Shown here piece by piece: positions 32,402 through 43,559 of a DNA stretch of 64,000 nt. A model generated the notes under the pieces. That model made no database searches, was not told where the DNA came from, and was given only the letters and a program-made list of their open reading frames with translations. The translations under genes were made by a program, and so were the position numbers. The DNA comes from Linanthus parryae (Eukaryota > Streptophyta > Magnoliopsida > Ericales > Polemoniaceae): positions 73,254,127 through 73,318,126 of the forward strand of contig JALGPY010000006.1 in the NCBI GenBank assembly GCA_023055425.1, in the 5' to 3' direction. The first letter of the stretch is position 1. The number at the start of each line of letters is the position of its first letter.

Positions 32402-35400
32402 ATGAAGCTGCTTACTTGGAATTGTAGGGGTATAGGAAATGAGGATACCCTTCGTACAGTTCTGGATATGTGCAGGCAACATCGCCCTGATGTGTTGGTT
32501 CTTGTTGAGCCAAGGGTTCACAGCAGCATTGATGATGTCATTTGTAGAAGGTCTGTTTTTGATAATTACAGGGCAGTTGAAGCTCTGGGGTTTGCTGGGG
32601 GGATTTGGTTATTTTGGAATATCCATACTGTTGATGTGGAGGTGATAGCTGCTACAGGAGAGGTGATCACTGGTGTGATTAAAGAGTTAACCAGGAGGAG
32701 TGGTTATTCTCAGCTGTGTATGCAAGCCCTATCCCTTTTCATAGGGAAGAGTTGTGGGATTATCTTTTTAAGGTATCCAAATGTCATTCTCTGCCTTGGC
32801 TTCTAGTTGGTGACTTTAATCAAGTCTCTAGTTCTGAGGAGAAAAGGGGTGGGAGAATTGCTGATTCTAGGAAATGTGAAAGAATGGTGAACTGTTTTCA
32901 TGAGTGCAGTTTGCTAGATCTGGGATTTGAGGGGCCTGCTTTTACTTGGTCAAATTCTCAGGGTTTGAAGAAGATAAGACAAAGAATTGACAGAGCTATC
33001 TGTAATGAGCAATGGAGAGTAAGGCTTAAAGAAGCTTTGGTTAAGCATCTAGCTAGGGTGAACTCTGATCATCACCCATTGCTGATTGACACTATAGGCT
33101 TGGATCCTCCTCCTCCTTTGAGAAAGCCATTCAGAATGGAGGCTTCTTGGTTAACTCATGAAGACTGTCAGAGTGTTGTGAAAAATGTCTGGCAGAAGAA
33201 GATGGATATTGCTGGGAAAGTTCATTGGTTGGCTGAAACTTTAAAGACATGGAATCAGACTTGTTTTGGTAATATTTTTCAAAGGAAAAAGCATTTGCTA
33301 GCAAGACTGCTTGGCATCCAAAAAGCTTTTGCTAGGAAGGAGTGTAAGTTTTTGGAACAACTTGAACAGAATCTTCAGATGGAGTTAAATAATGTGTTAG
33401 CTCAAGAGGAGATTTTCTGGTTCCAAAAAGAAAGGGTGGAGAAATTTCTTATTGGGGATAGAAATACCAAATATTTTCATATCACTTCTCTTATCAAAAG
33501 AAGGAGAAACAAGATTGCAATGCTGAAACTTGAAGATGGGGAATGGTGTGATGAAGCTGATAGGTTAAAAAGAGCTTTCATCAAGCATTTTGAGGATGTG
33601 TATGCTGACCCTGGGATTCACATGCAGAATGTAGTGTGGCTTGGAGGTGTTTTTTCTGAAGAGGAACAATCTTGGTAAAATATGGAGATTACAGCTGAGG
33701 AAGTGCATAGTGTGGCTATGGAAATGGGAAGTTTCAAAAGCCCTGGTCCAGATGGATTCCCTGCTATCTTCTACCAGAAGAACTGGAATTTGGTGGGTGA
33801 AGAAGTCTTTAAAATGGTAAAGAATGCTTTCTGCACTGGGGCCTTGCCTACAGGTATTAATAATACTTTAATTGTGCTGATTCCTAAGGTGGAAAATCCT
33901 GAGACAATTGGTCAACTTAGACCAATTAGTCTCTGCAATGTAACTTTGAAATTCATTACCAAAGTGCTTACTAAGAGGCTAAGGCCTCTCTTGAAGAAAC
34001 TGATTCATCCTTATCAGTTTAGCTTTCTGCCAGGTAGGCAAGCTAGTGACAATATTTTGTTGGTTCAAGAAGTAATGCATACATTACAACACATGAAAAG
34101 TAAAAAAAGGGGGTTTGGTTGTGAAGGTTGATTTAGCTAAAGCCTATGACAAGGTTAGGTGGAGTTGTTTGCAGTCAAATCTCAGTCAATTAGGGCTAAG
34201 TAATAATTGGGTGTCTCTCATCATGGATGTTGTGACTACTACTAGTTTGAAGATTTTGTGGAATGGTGAGCAGTTGGATGCTTTTGTTCCCCAAAGGGGT
34301 CTGAGACAGGGAGATCCAATATCTCCCTATCTTTTTCTTCTAGTTATGGAATTGCTAGCTCAGAAAATACAAGCTGCAGTTGATGCTGGGAGGTGGAAGG
34401 GTTTGAAATGTGCTAGGGGTGGTCCTATTATCACTCATGTATTTTTTGCGGATGATCTCTTACTTTTTGGTGAGCCACTAGCTCTCAGCTGGGTGTAATG
34501 AGGGAGGTGCTTGCTGAGTTTTGTGAGGAAGCAGGACAAGCCATTAATTTGGATAAATCAAAATTGTTTGTCTCTCAATCTGTCTCTTCTGCAGTGGCTA
34601 GAGCTCTGAGTCAGGAATGTGGAATAGCTCTTACTGGTGATCTGGGTATTCATTTGGGAATGCCTATCATTCACCATAAGTATAATTCCAAAACTTATCA
34701 GTTCTTGGTGGAAAGAGTTAGGAAGAGGTTGGAGGGGTGGATGGTAAGTCAATTGTCTCTTGCAGGAAGAACCACCATAATCCAATCTGTTGTGCAGGCC
34801 ATCCCTTGTTATGCTATGCAGACTGTTAAGCTCCCAAGCTCTATTGTGTTGGACATTGACAGAGCTTGTCAGAGGTTTTTGTGGGGAGGGACTCCTGAGA
34901 AGGGGAAGCTGCCTCTTATAGGATGGGAGAGAACTCAGTTAAGCAAGGAACTAGGGGGTTTGAATTTTAAAAAATTGTCTCTTTTTAATTCAGCACTCTT
35001 GGGAAAGATTGGTTGGAAGATTTGCAATGGCAGCAATTCTGTTTGTGCTCAGATGTTCAGAGCTAAATATGGGGTTGAGAAGCCCAAATCCTATCACTCT
35101 AGAGTGTGGAAGAACATATATGTTGCTATGAAGGCTACCCAATCTGGGAGGGGCAGAAATGTCATTTTAGGTAGACAAACACTCTTTTGGATGGATCAAT
35201 GGTTAGGTAAGTTCTCTTTGATTAATGTGGCTATCTCTGAAGTTAATGATGAGGAGCTCCTAAAGACTGTAAGTGATTATTGGGATGAGAGTTTCGGGTA
35301 GAATGTTTTGTTATTAAGGAACCTGCTTCCTAATAATGTAGTGCAGCTAGTTGAGCAGGTGGAGCTGGATAATAAAACTAAAGAATTGGACAAAATCACT

Positions 35401-36476
35401 TGGTTAGCTGCTGGAAAGGGTGAGTATACTGTAGCCTCTGCTTATAAAGAGCTGAGGGGCAATTTCGGTAATCCTAATAGGTCTTGGAAGGAGGTTTGGA
35501 GTGTCAAAGGACCTCAAAGATGGAGATTGTTCTTGTGGTTGCTGAAAAATGACAGGATGTGTACTCAACATCTGAAAGCTGTGAGAGGTATTATTGAATC
35601 TTCTACTTGTCTTATGTGCAGTCATGTTTGTGAGTCCTCTTTACATGCTATTAGGGATTGTCAGTGGGCTTTGCAAATTTGGCAAGCCTTGGTGGATAAT
35701 AGAAATTGGGAGGTGTTTTGCAATCTTGAGTTGGATGACTGGATTGATGCAAATCTTTGTAAAGATTTTGGTAAGGAGGGTCAAGAGGTGGAGTGGGCTA
35801 CACTATTCACAAATGCTGCTGTAACAATCTGGATGTGGCATAATTTGAAGCTTCATGAGAATAACTTTGCCATGCCTGGTGATGCTCCCTCTCATATTGT
35901 AGTTAGAGCTAAAAGAATTCAAAGAATTATGGAGCTGGATTTGCAGAAGATTATCAAGAAGCCTCTTTTAGTTTCTTGGGAGAAACCTGCAGCAGGTAAG
36001 CTTAAAGTTAATGTTGATTGTGCTCAAGTTGGCAATGGCAAGAGACTTGCTGTTGCAGCAGTGTGCAGAAATAGTAATGGTGATTGGCTTTGGGGGTGTC
36101 AGAAAGAGGTGGGTGAAACTTCTGTGCTAAATGGGGAATTACTAGCCATTATTAAGGATTGCAATTGTTGCAAATTAAAGGGGTGAGAAATGCAATTATA
36201 GAAACTGATTGTGCAGAAGCTGTTGAGCTTATTCAAAATGGTGATGCGACTCTTCCTTTCTGGGTGCTGGTCGGTGCTGCTAGAAGGTTGATGGAGCAGA
36301 CTCAGTCTGGAATTTGTAAAGTTTGGAGAGAAGGCAACAAGGTAGCTGATAGAGTTGCTAAAAACTGTAATGTGTTTCAACATGATAGAATTTGGTTTGA
36401 TAATTGCCCAGATTGGTGTTGCTCACTTGTAGAGCTTGATAGGAAGGGCTGGGCCTATGTTAGGTTTATTTTGTAG
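32402..36476 (+). pseudogene. LINE ORF2: endonuclease, reverse transcriptase, RNase H; multiply broken
   Basis: ORF2 starts at ATG 32402 (MKLLTWNCRG, the typical plant L1 endonuclease start). Domains: AP endonuclease with LLVGDFNQV and NSDHHPLL (to about 33090); reverse transcriptase with SPGPDGFPA, LRPISLCN, LRQGDPISPYLFLL and FADDLLLF (33720-34470); zf-RVT region (about 35430-35640); plant RNase H split over 35980-36180 and 36165-36360 (IETDCAEAVEL, VADRVAK). Breaks: frameshift near 32715, TAA at 33676, frameshifts near 34115-34131 and 34490, TAG at 35299, frameshift near 36170. It therefore cannot make an active protein. Confidence 0.88.
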
Positions 36477-36521
36477 TTTGTGTAATTTCTTATTTTACCA
36501 AAAAAAAAGCCAAGCAAGACC

Positions 36522-37045
36522 TGATCATTTCAAATGATGACTGGGCTGAGAGGCGCTCACGGTGGCGAGTTAAGCATGTGCGTCACGACCAGAGAAGGTT
36601 GGGAGAGTGCTGGATTTGCAGAGCCAGTGGCTTGTGAGTATGGGGAAGAAGTCTGATATCTCACCGACTTTAAGATTGATGCGGAGTATGCATCTAACGC
36701 ATTCTCAGGTGATGTGGAGGGCACTGACAACTCCGAGTAGGTTTAGTGCCCCGCATTTGAGTGTTTTGTCTTATGTATATGCTCTAAATTCATTAAGGAA
36801 GGTGAAAAGCTTAAGTGTGGGGAATTTTTAGCCTTGTCTAGCCAAGTATGTGTCTGAATAAACCAGTTACATGTAGTTTAGATTATTTGTGTCATATTGT
36901 GCGTCAGTATTTATGGGCTGAGTCGTGTTTTAATATATTGTTGTATTTTGTTGTCTTTATTTAATTTATATTCACTTTGTACTTAAAATTATTTAATCCA
37001 CCTATCCAATTTATCGAGTCATTATTGACTTAATTTCGTGTCTAT
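36522..37045 (+). mobile_element. Old Athila fragment, right of the LINE
   Basis: This carries the family's 3' internal landmarks in order: GAGTAGGTTTAGTGCC..CATTTGAGTGTTTTG, AAGCTTAAGTGTGGGGAATTT (PPT-like, about 36813) and AGCCAAGTATGTGTCTGAAT (36839), matching 20965-21150 of the young element. It ends near 37045, where a minus-strand Gypsy fragment begins. Confidence 0.6.
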
Positions 37046-38150
37046 CCTAGCCAAGTCTGTGTCTGCAAGACCCATATCAACTCCCCCGCGGTTGAAAATT
37101 ACCTTGTCATCAAGGTGAATGTGCAAAAAAATATTTTTCCCCGGAATTGACGAAAAACGACCTTTAAAGCCTCACATTGTAGCAAAACATCAGCAATAAG
37201 CACAAATAGCTCCTGCCCAATAGAATGAGTTCCAATTATAATAGTTGGCCTAAATGAAGAAGCAAGCCCATTTGCTGATGGCAACCCATTTGGGTTGGTA
37301 GCCCTACCATGCAAGTGAATCTGGTATGGTTCAATACCCAATTGTTGTGGAGCCGTCCATGGATAGCGATGGTGGAGGATGGAGGTGGTTGTGGTGGAAT
37401 TGGCAAGGAGTGGGTCTATAGAGACTGCACCGCAGAGACAAAGCCAGCTAGAACGACAATGACACTGATAAAGACGGCAGTGAGAAGGGCTGCTTCGTAG
37501 TCGATTGCAACGGTGGTGGCGCTGGCCGTAGAGCCTAGATGGTCGCGACGAGGGTGGTCGAATTTTCGTGCGGATGGTCGGAAACCTTGCTGGATAGAGC
37601 TTCCTGTTGCTGGACTGGCTATGCGATCGGTTGGCGGATTCCTGGCGATGGATTCTCTGACTGGGTGGTCAGCGTGGCGAAGGGGGACTGAAACAGATCG
37701 GTGGTGGAAGGGTTTTATACTTCGGATGGATTTGGGGTAACCTGCTGCTGTGGCACAAGTTGTTGCTGAAATTAGTCGAGCATGGCGGTGGAGTCGTCGA
37801 TTTGGAACTGGGTTTTTTATCGTTGCTGCAGCGGCACTTCCAGCGTTGGCTGGTTCTCGAACATATGCGACTGTGATGGTGGGTTGAGATTCTGGAGCTG
37901 TGGTTCAGAGTGCTGTTGTGGTTCCTCCTGATGGGTCTGTGCCGACGCTGGGAGCGGCTGGGTAATTTCCGTGTTTAAAGATCGTAATCGTGCCTCTATG
38001 CGAAAAAATCTTGTCTCCAAACTTGCATCCATGCTCTTCAATTCCTCAGTGAATGTTGCCCTGAATTCTTGGAGAAAATTGACGGTGAGTTCCTTGGGTG
38101 TAGTCATCGTATCACCAGCTGAATGGTGAGACTCAATGAAAGCACCAACT
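37046..38150 (-). mobile_element. Remnant of a Ty3/Gypsy element on the minus strand
   Basis: Read on the minus strand, the right end starts with GGTGCTTTCATTGAG (a leader/primer-site-like sequence), then a gag start (38107), and the left end has ATTCACCTTGATGACAAGGT followed by a GCGGGGGAGT polypurine tract (about 37081), the usual 3' end of Gypsy pol. The part between is short, so most of pol has been lost by internal deletion. 37110-37810 holds no recognisable domain. Confidence 0.5.
37817..38107 (-). pseudogene. Gag N-terminus of the minus-strand Gypsy remnant
   Basis: The frame begins at ATG 38107 with MTTPKELTVNFLQEFRATF, followed by a helical, charged segment and a Gln/Pro-rich linker. 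This is the style of a Gypsy gag N-terminus, and it starts about 20 bases after the GGTGCTTTCATTGAG leader. Only 96 codons remain. The call rests on composition and context, not on a conserved motif. Confidence 0.4.
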
Positions 38151-38265
38151 GATACCGAAGTATCGGGTTAGAGCTATTCTAGACACTGCGATCTCCAATA
38201 CACAGAAAAACGAACACAAAACACTCTTAAACTTTGATATTTTCCATTCATAATCAAAATACTGA
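38061..38265 (-). repeat. 200 bp direct repeat of the Gypsy leader; second copy 38468-38665
   Basis: Both copies contain, in order, the gag start region, CACCAGCTGAATGGTGAG, the CAATGAAAGCACCAA leader, GAAGTATCGGGTTAGAGCTA and ACACTCTTAAACTTTGATAT. They are about 90 percent identical by eye and 407 bp apart. The sequence between the copies (38266-38467) is AT-rich and unrelated to what follows the second copy. Confidence 0.65.
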
Positions 38266-38839
38266 AATTACAATTTCTTGAATAGAAAGACCTAGACTCT
38301 TACAGTCCAATTGACAAGAATGCCCGCGTCACTATTTATCTAAATAGTTAATTAACCAATTAAATAATTAACTAATATCAACTTACTAAACAAACAAGTA
38401 ATGAAATAACTAATTAACTAGATAGCCGTTAATTAACAGATCTGGTGACCCGTATCATTTGTTGCCATGAGTTCTTGGAGAAAATAGACGGTGAATTCCT
38501 TAGGTTTTAGTCATCGTATCACCAGCTGAATGGTGAGACTCAATGAAAGCACCAATTGATAGCGAAGTATCGGGTTAGAGCTATCCGAGACGCTCCGATC
38601 TCCAACAAACACGAACACGAACACATAACACTCTTAAACTTTGATATTTTTCATTCATAGTGACCAGTGAACAGTGACAAAAAGTGAAGTAGGTTGAAAG
38701 AGAAGAAACAAAGGAAGTAGTTATTAAACTATGTGTAGAACATGTACAGTGGGGGCCTTTATATTGGAAAACTCTAACCAAACAAGAAAATAGTATCAAG
38801 TAATTATAAAACAAGAAAAACGCAATAACCTAATTACTC

Positions 38840-40087
38840 TGTAAGTTCACAGTTGGGAGATTGTAAGTTTACAGTTGGTTTCAAAGCTTGGAAACTGGTT
38901 TCAAAGCCTTGAAACTGCACAGACCTTCACAACATGAACTCAGGGGGAGTTCTTCCTCCTATTCAATATCTAATCTCTTGCACTTCATTATGCTATATTG
39001 TATGATGAAATACAAACTAATTATGTGTTATGTCATGCCTTAATATCTTTATTTTCCTAAGTAATTTTGCAGGGATCATTAGCTAATGTTGCAGATATAG
39101 CTTAAGTTTACTTATTTGCAGAGATAAATAAGTGGCAATCAATGTCAGCAGATTTAGTGCTACTGTTATGGAAGGTTTTCTGGACTTTCCTTGAGCTTAC
39201 AGATTAAATATCATATCAAATTCATTGAGAGAATCGAGCAGCTAGCCGTTGGAATAAACTTTTGAGAGTCAAAGATCTTCAGAGGATTTTTAGGGATTTC
39301 TATTTGAAGCTTCCTTTATATTCTGCAATTCAAATTGACAGAAAAGAGGAGAACAAATTGAGAGATATTCAGAAGTAGAAAGTATTACAGAGATTCATAC
39401 ACTCTCACGGATTGACAAGAATCATTGAAGGAGATCAAACATCAACTCAATCCATTCCAGATTCCAGAAGAACACTTCAAGCCTCAATGCTTAACTGTGT
39501 TTACTGTGTTCTTCATTCCGAGCCTTTATTTCTATATCATTTGCTATATCATTTAATCATCATTCTCGTGAGTTGTTCAAGAGGAAAAACGGAGAATTCT
39601 TATTGTAATCAGTTAGCTAGAGCATGTACTAGATAGGTTAGTGAGAACCACATGCTGAAAAAGAGTTAGACAACACTCTTGGCCTGATATCTTGGGTTTA
39701 GATTTTGATTAATAAGAATTTGTTGAAATTCTAGAGGGATTAGATCCCTTAGGCAGAGAGTATGTCACTTGGGATCGAAGTTCGTAACAAATCACTCTAT
39801 TCATCATTTTGCATATAAAGTTCTTTACTTGTCTTCATAACTGCTTCAAAACAGGTTTCAGTTCAAAACTTTGAAAGTCTTTTCAAAGCCTTGAAAACTA
39901 TCAGTAAATTTTCTAACTGTCTATTTTGGTTTCAAAGCCTTGAAAGTGAGTTTAAAGCTTTGAAACACTTCAAGTTCTTCTCAAATTGTTTTAAATCCAC
40001 TATTTTGACAAAAATTGGCATACTCTATTCAAGCGCCCCCTTATAGAGTGTTTGATCATGGATTTGTTACCTGCATTGCAGTCTTCA
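38840..40087 (+). repeat. Solo Copia LTR with 5 bp target duplication TACTC
   Basis: It begins TGTAAGTTCACAG and ends GCAGTCTTCA, flanked by TACTC at 38835-38839 and 40088-40092. It aligns over its length with the LTR at 25760-26992. A 22 bp duplication of the LTR start (TGTAAGTT at 38840 and again at 38862) is present. It holds two phased palindromic sites (38879, 38899) and more at about 39880-39975. With no internal region, it is best explained by recombination between two LTRs. Confidence 0.65.
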
Positions 40088-40092
40088 TACTC

Positions 40093-40583
40093 AATTACTA
40101 AAATAACTCTAAATAACTAGGAAACTAAATATTGAGATATTAAAAATAATACCTCTAAGAAGATAGATGAGATAGACGGTTTGTGTAAGATTAGGAGTGT
40201 TTAAGGTTTGATCTGGGTTGATTTGGGTTAAACTATTAAGCTAGGTGGGTTAGTTTAATTAGTCTTGATTAAATATGTCAGTTAACTAAGTTAGTTAACT
40301 AATTGTGATTAGTTAAGCCCAATGACAATTTATGTGGTGATTTGTCATTAAGGGCAATATGGTATTTCCACTCCAGAGATTTTCAGAAGAGGAAATGATT
40401 AAGAATCAGAGCGAACGGCCCAATAAGAAAAAGGATTAAGGTCACAAGGAACGGAGGAAGTATACCTTAAAGTCTGCTCTTATTTTCTTTTATATTTAAA
40501 ATATAGTTTCAAGAAATGTTTTGAATATTATTTTGAACGAAAGCCAAAAAAAAGCAAGTGTTTTGAATTTTGAATGATGTCTT
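40093..40583. other. Anonymous AT-rich region
   Basis: No gene is seen. GGAACGGAGGAAGTATA at about 40451 looks like one end of a mariner-type MITE but no partner end was found. The rest has no identifiable signal. Confidence 0.25.
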
Positions 40584-40592
40584 ATTTTTATG

Positions 40593-40745
40593 GGGTAAAA
40601 GACACTTTTCAGCCCTATCTTTTGATGAAATTCAACTTTGCTCCCTTGACGTTTGAACAATTCCACTTTACACCCCTGTATCGGAATATTCTGCGGACTC
40701 TTAGCACCCTTCTGTCATATTTCGTTAGAAAAGTGGGCGGTATAA
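40593..40745. repeat. MULE left terminal inverted repeat
   Basis: This is the plus-strand copy of the inverted repeat shared with 53300-53441. Similarity is strong for about 105 bp and fades after CACCCCTGTA near 40680. A minus-strand frame overlapping it (40615-40797) is not a gene. Confidence 0.75.
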
Positions 40746-40779
40746 TTTTTTTCGGACCATATTGGCACTGATTTTTAAG

Positions 40780-41691
40780 TCCATGTTTAATGTTCATGAA
40801 TCACCAAGAACACCATTTTGAATCTATGAACACCAACAAATGAAAAACAAGTGACGACAATGAACCCATAAATACCAACAATAACCCATATTGTTCTTCA
40901 CATTTTGTTTTGCTACGAATGAAAATTAGATTACTAAGTCATCATTTCAAGTACAAACACAATAAAACAAACCTAAACAAACTTAAAAACTCTGTTCCAC
41001 ATTCCTAATCATCTTAGAGCAGCCATCCATGTGTTTGTTCATTATGAGCTTAAAATCTTGATTTGGTTGCTCCAGAACAGTGACCCCATCTCCCCTTTAT
41101 CTCCACATTTTGCAAGAAATTCAGCACACGAGTTGCACTCACTGCAGATATGCTGGAAATATCTGCAAAGAGAAACGGAAACCAGTGCATAGACACCAAG
41201 AAATCGAAAACAAATTTTGAAAAAACTAATCCAAATCAAAGTCGAATCCATGTTCTTTTTCAAAGAGGAAAAATCTTGCAAGTTCCTGAATTTGAGTAAA
41301 TGGTTGACAAGATTAACAAATTAGGACAACCCATCACCAGTTGTAAGCACTGGGCAATAAAGAACAAGCTTTCTACCAAAAAGTGGGACATAAACACAAG
41401 ACAAACAACCAAAATTGCGCAAAATTTACGAGAGAGAGAGAGGGTGAGGGTTTGCAAACAGATCTAAAACACCAAGAAACTCAAACACCAAAACGTCAAA
41501 ATTCTAAATTCTTCCTTTAATCCGAGAGTACGATTCGACAAAAATAGACAACTCAAACACCGAAGCAACCCCCCGCCTTTAATTTCACCATCGACCCATC
41601 TCAATCCCTTTTCTGCAATAAAACACAGAAACCCTCCGATTTGAAGAACACCGCGCCAAAACGCTGGCAACAGAGGGAGTCAAATTTGTGG
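40780..41691. other. MULE internal sequence, possibly captured host DNA
   Basis: This region holds no known domain. On the minus strand 41042-41281 encodes about 80 codons including CSECNSCAEFLAKCGDKGEMG, a Cys-containing segment that could be a captured exon with a donor near 41165. 41440-41690 has the look of a 5' leader read on the minus strand (GAGAGAGAGAG at about 41430 and AACCCTC). It continues on the other side of the retrotransposon array at 52574. Gene capture is common in Mutator-like elements, but the source gene is not recognised. Confidence 0.3.
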
Positions 41692-41696
41692 TTTGA

Positions 41697-42190
41697 TATC
41701 AGGTAATTGGCAAGGACAGGGACTAAAGTGAAATGCCAGCTAAAGTGGTGACCTATAATTAGGACTGAAGTGAAATCAATCCCAAACTAGTGACCTGTAA
41801 TTTCGTGTAGCAGCTACCGTTGGATGTGGCGGAGTGATAGATCTGGACCGTTGGTGAAGTATAATCCGTTGAGTTCAAATGGTTAAGTGGGACGTGTCGT
41901 TTGTTTATGAGGTGGCTTAATTGGTTTAAGTGGTAGAAGGGAAGTCTTGGTCGAGAGTTGTCATCCTCGCTGAGTTGGCAACTGAGTCAGAAGGCCGTTA
42001 CTATCTTTTAGTAATTCAGTTCAAGACCCAACTATTACTTGTATTCGTACTTAGACCCTGCTGTATAAGTGTTCCGTGTTCTTCATTTCTAGGGTTATGA
42101 AAATTGATAATTCCCAATTCAATTCCCTCAATTCTCTATTCTTCTCTAAAAATTCTTCAATTCAGGTCAGGAACTACTCAGTTCCTGACA
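41697..42190 (+). repeat. Chromovirus LTR 1
   Basis: It begins TATCAGGTAATTGG, where the other two LTRs read TGTCAGG, so its terminal TG has mutated to TA; it ends CCTGACA. It lacks about 10-15 bp present in the other LTRs around 41900-41960. The primer site TGGTATCAGAGC follows at 42194-42205. Confidence 0.88.
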
Positions 42191-42232
42191 AATTGGTATC
42201 AGAGCTCATCTTCCTCATGCGTGCTCTGAGAA

Positions 42233-43547
42233 ATGGGGCAAAGGAAGCCGGCGGCAACCGTGGAAATGGTAACCCTGGATGGAGTTGTAGGCCACTTACA
42301 TGCAGTGGATGTGGCCATTATGGAGCTGCGACGAGAGTATGGAGAGCTCCGGCATGTTCAAGAGGAGTTTAGGCATGGACAAGACCTAATCGATGGCGAG
42401 TTGACAGAACTGAACCAAATTGGGGATATGCGGCAAAGCCAGGAGGAGCTCAAAGAAGAGCTGAAGAAATTGACAAATTGTATGAATATCACGGCTAGCA
42501 GCAAAGAGAAGGAGCGAATGGAGGCCTCTAATCCTACTAGAAAAACACCAGCAAGCCTTTTAGGTAAAGGACAGTACCAAAATCAAAGTGCAGGTGCTCA
42601 ATTCAACCCTAGAAGAAGTGAAAAGGTTGAGGAACTGCCAAATGAGGTAACAAGGCCTTCCAATCACTATGTACTACCTATTCCTAAGATTGAGTTTCTA
42701 AAATTCACTGGAGTAGATCCCTTGGGGTGGATTTGAAGGCTAATAGGTATTTTCAGCTTCACAACCTGAATGATTTGCAAAAACTCATAGTAGTTTCACT
42801 TAATTTGAGTGATGAAGCTGAAAGCTGGTTTAGGGCTGAATTAGAATCACTTGAGGAGATCACTTGGAAGGAATTTTGTGAAATGGTTTGTGTGGAGTTT
42901 CTAGAACCAGGACATGAAAATGTTCTAGCAGAATTGCATAAGTTAGAACAGAAAGGAAGTGTATCACAATACCAGGCTCAGTTTGACAAACTTAGACCTA
43001 GAGTTAAAGCTCTCTTTCCTTGGGCTGATGAAAATTATTTTATGAAAACATTCTTGGGGGGCTGAAACTAGAAATTAGGAGTCAAGTGCAGCAGTTAGCA
43101 CCTAATTGTCTGGCTCAAGCCAAGGCCATGTCCAAACTGCAAGAAGTGTATTACAATCATCAGCACCAGAATGTCATACATACAGTGAGTAGTATGATGA
43201 AGAATGGTTCTAAGAATACACCTCTCAAAACTTACACTCCTTTTGTGGCTGAAAAGAAGAATGTAGTATCACGTGCATTACCATTCAAGAAGCTTACTCA
43301 AGAGAAGATGAAAGCCAGAAGAGCTAAGAACTTATGCTACTTTTGTGAAGAATCTTATGTACCTGGACATAAATGTAAGAAAACTCAATTATTCCTTATT
43401 TCTGGGGAAGAGGACCTTGAGGTGGTGGAGGATCATGAGCAGACAGCAGTCATACAAGAGGAGAAAGTAAGCAAAACCATGGAAACACCTGAAATGGAGA
43501 TATCTCTACATGCCATGAAAGGTAATAGTGGTGCACAAACAATTTGA
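42233..43547 (+). pseudogene. Chromovirus copy 1 gag
   Basis: Gag starts at ATG 42233 (MGQRKPAATV). It continues with a coiled-coil-like segment (about residues 30-90) and the retrotransposon gag core after 42727 (FQLHNLNDLQKLIVVSLNLSDEAESWFRAEL), ending in a zinc-knuckle-like motif CYFCEESYVPGHKC at about 43340. Loss of one T near 42732 shifts the frame, and a second shift lies near 43060. The homologous position in copy 2 retains the T. This is the structural protein that would form the particle. Confidence 0.8.
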
Positions 43548-43559
43548 TTACAAGGTGTT

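Larger units (their letters stand above)
30668..36509 (+). mobile_element. Full-length plant L1-type LINE, inactivated
   Basis: This 5.8 kb element lies between 12 bp target duplications and ends in a short A-tail (36500-36508). It carries ORF1 with a CCHC knuckle and ORF2 with endonuclease, reverse transcriptase and a plant-type RNase H. It is structurally complete from 5' leader to tail, but both ORFs hold stops or frameshifts. It interrupts an old Athila copy (30351-30655 and 36522-37045). Confidence 0.9.
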
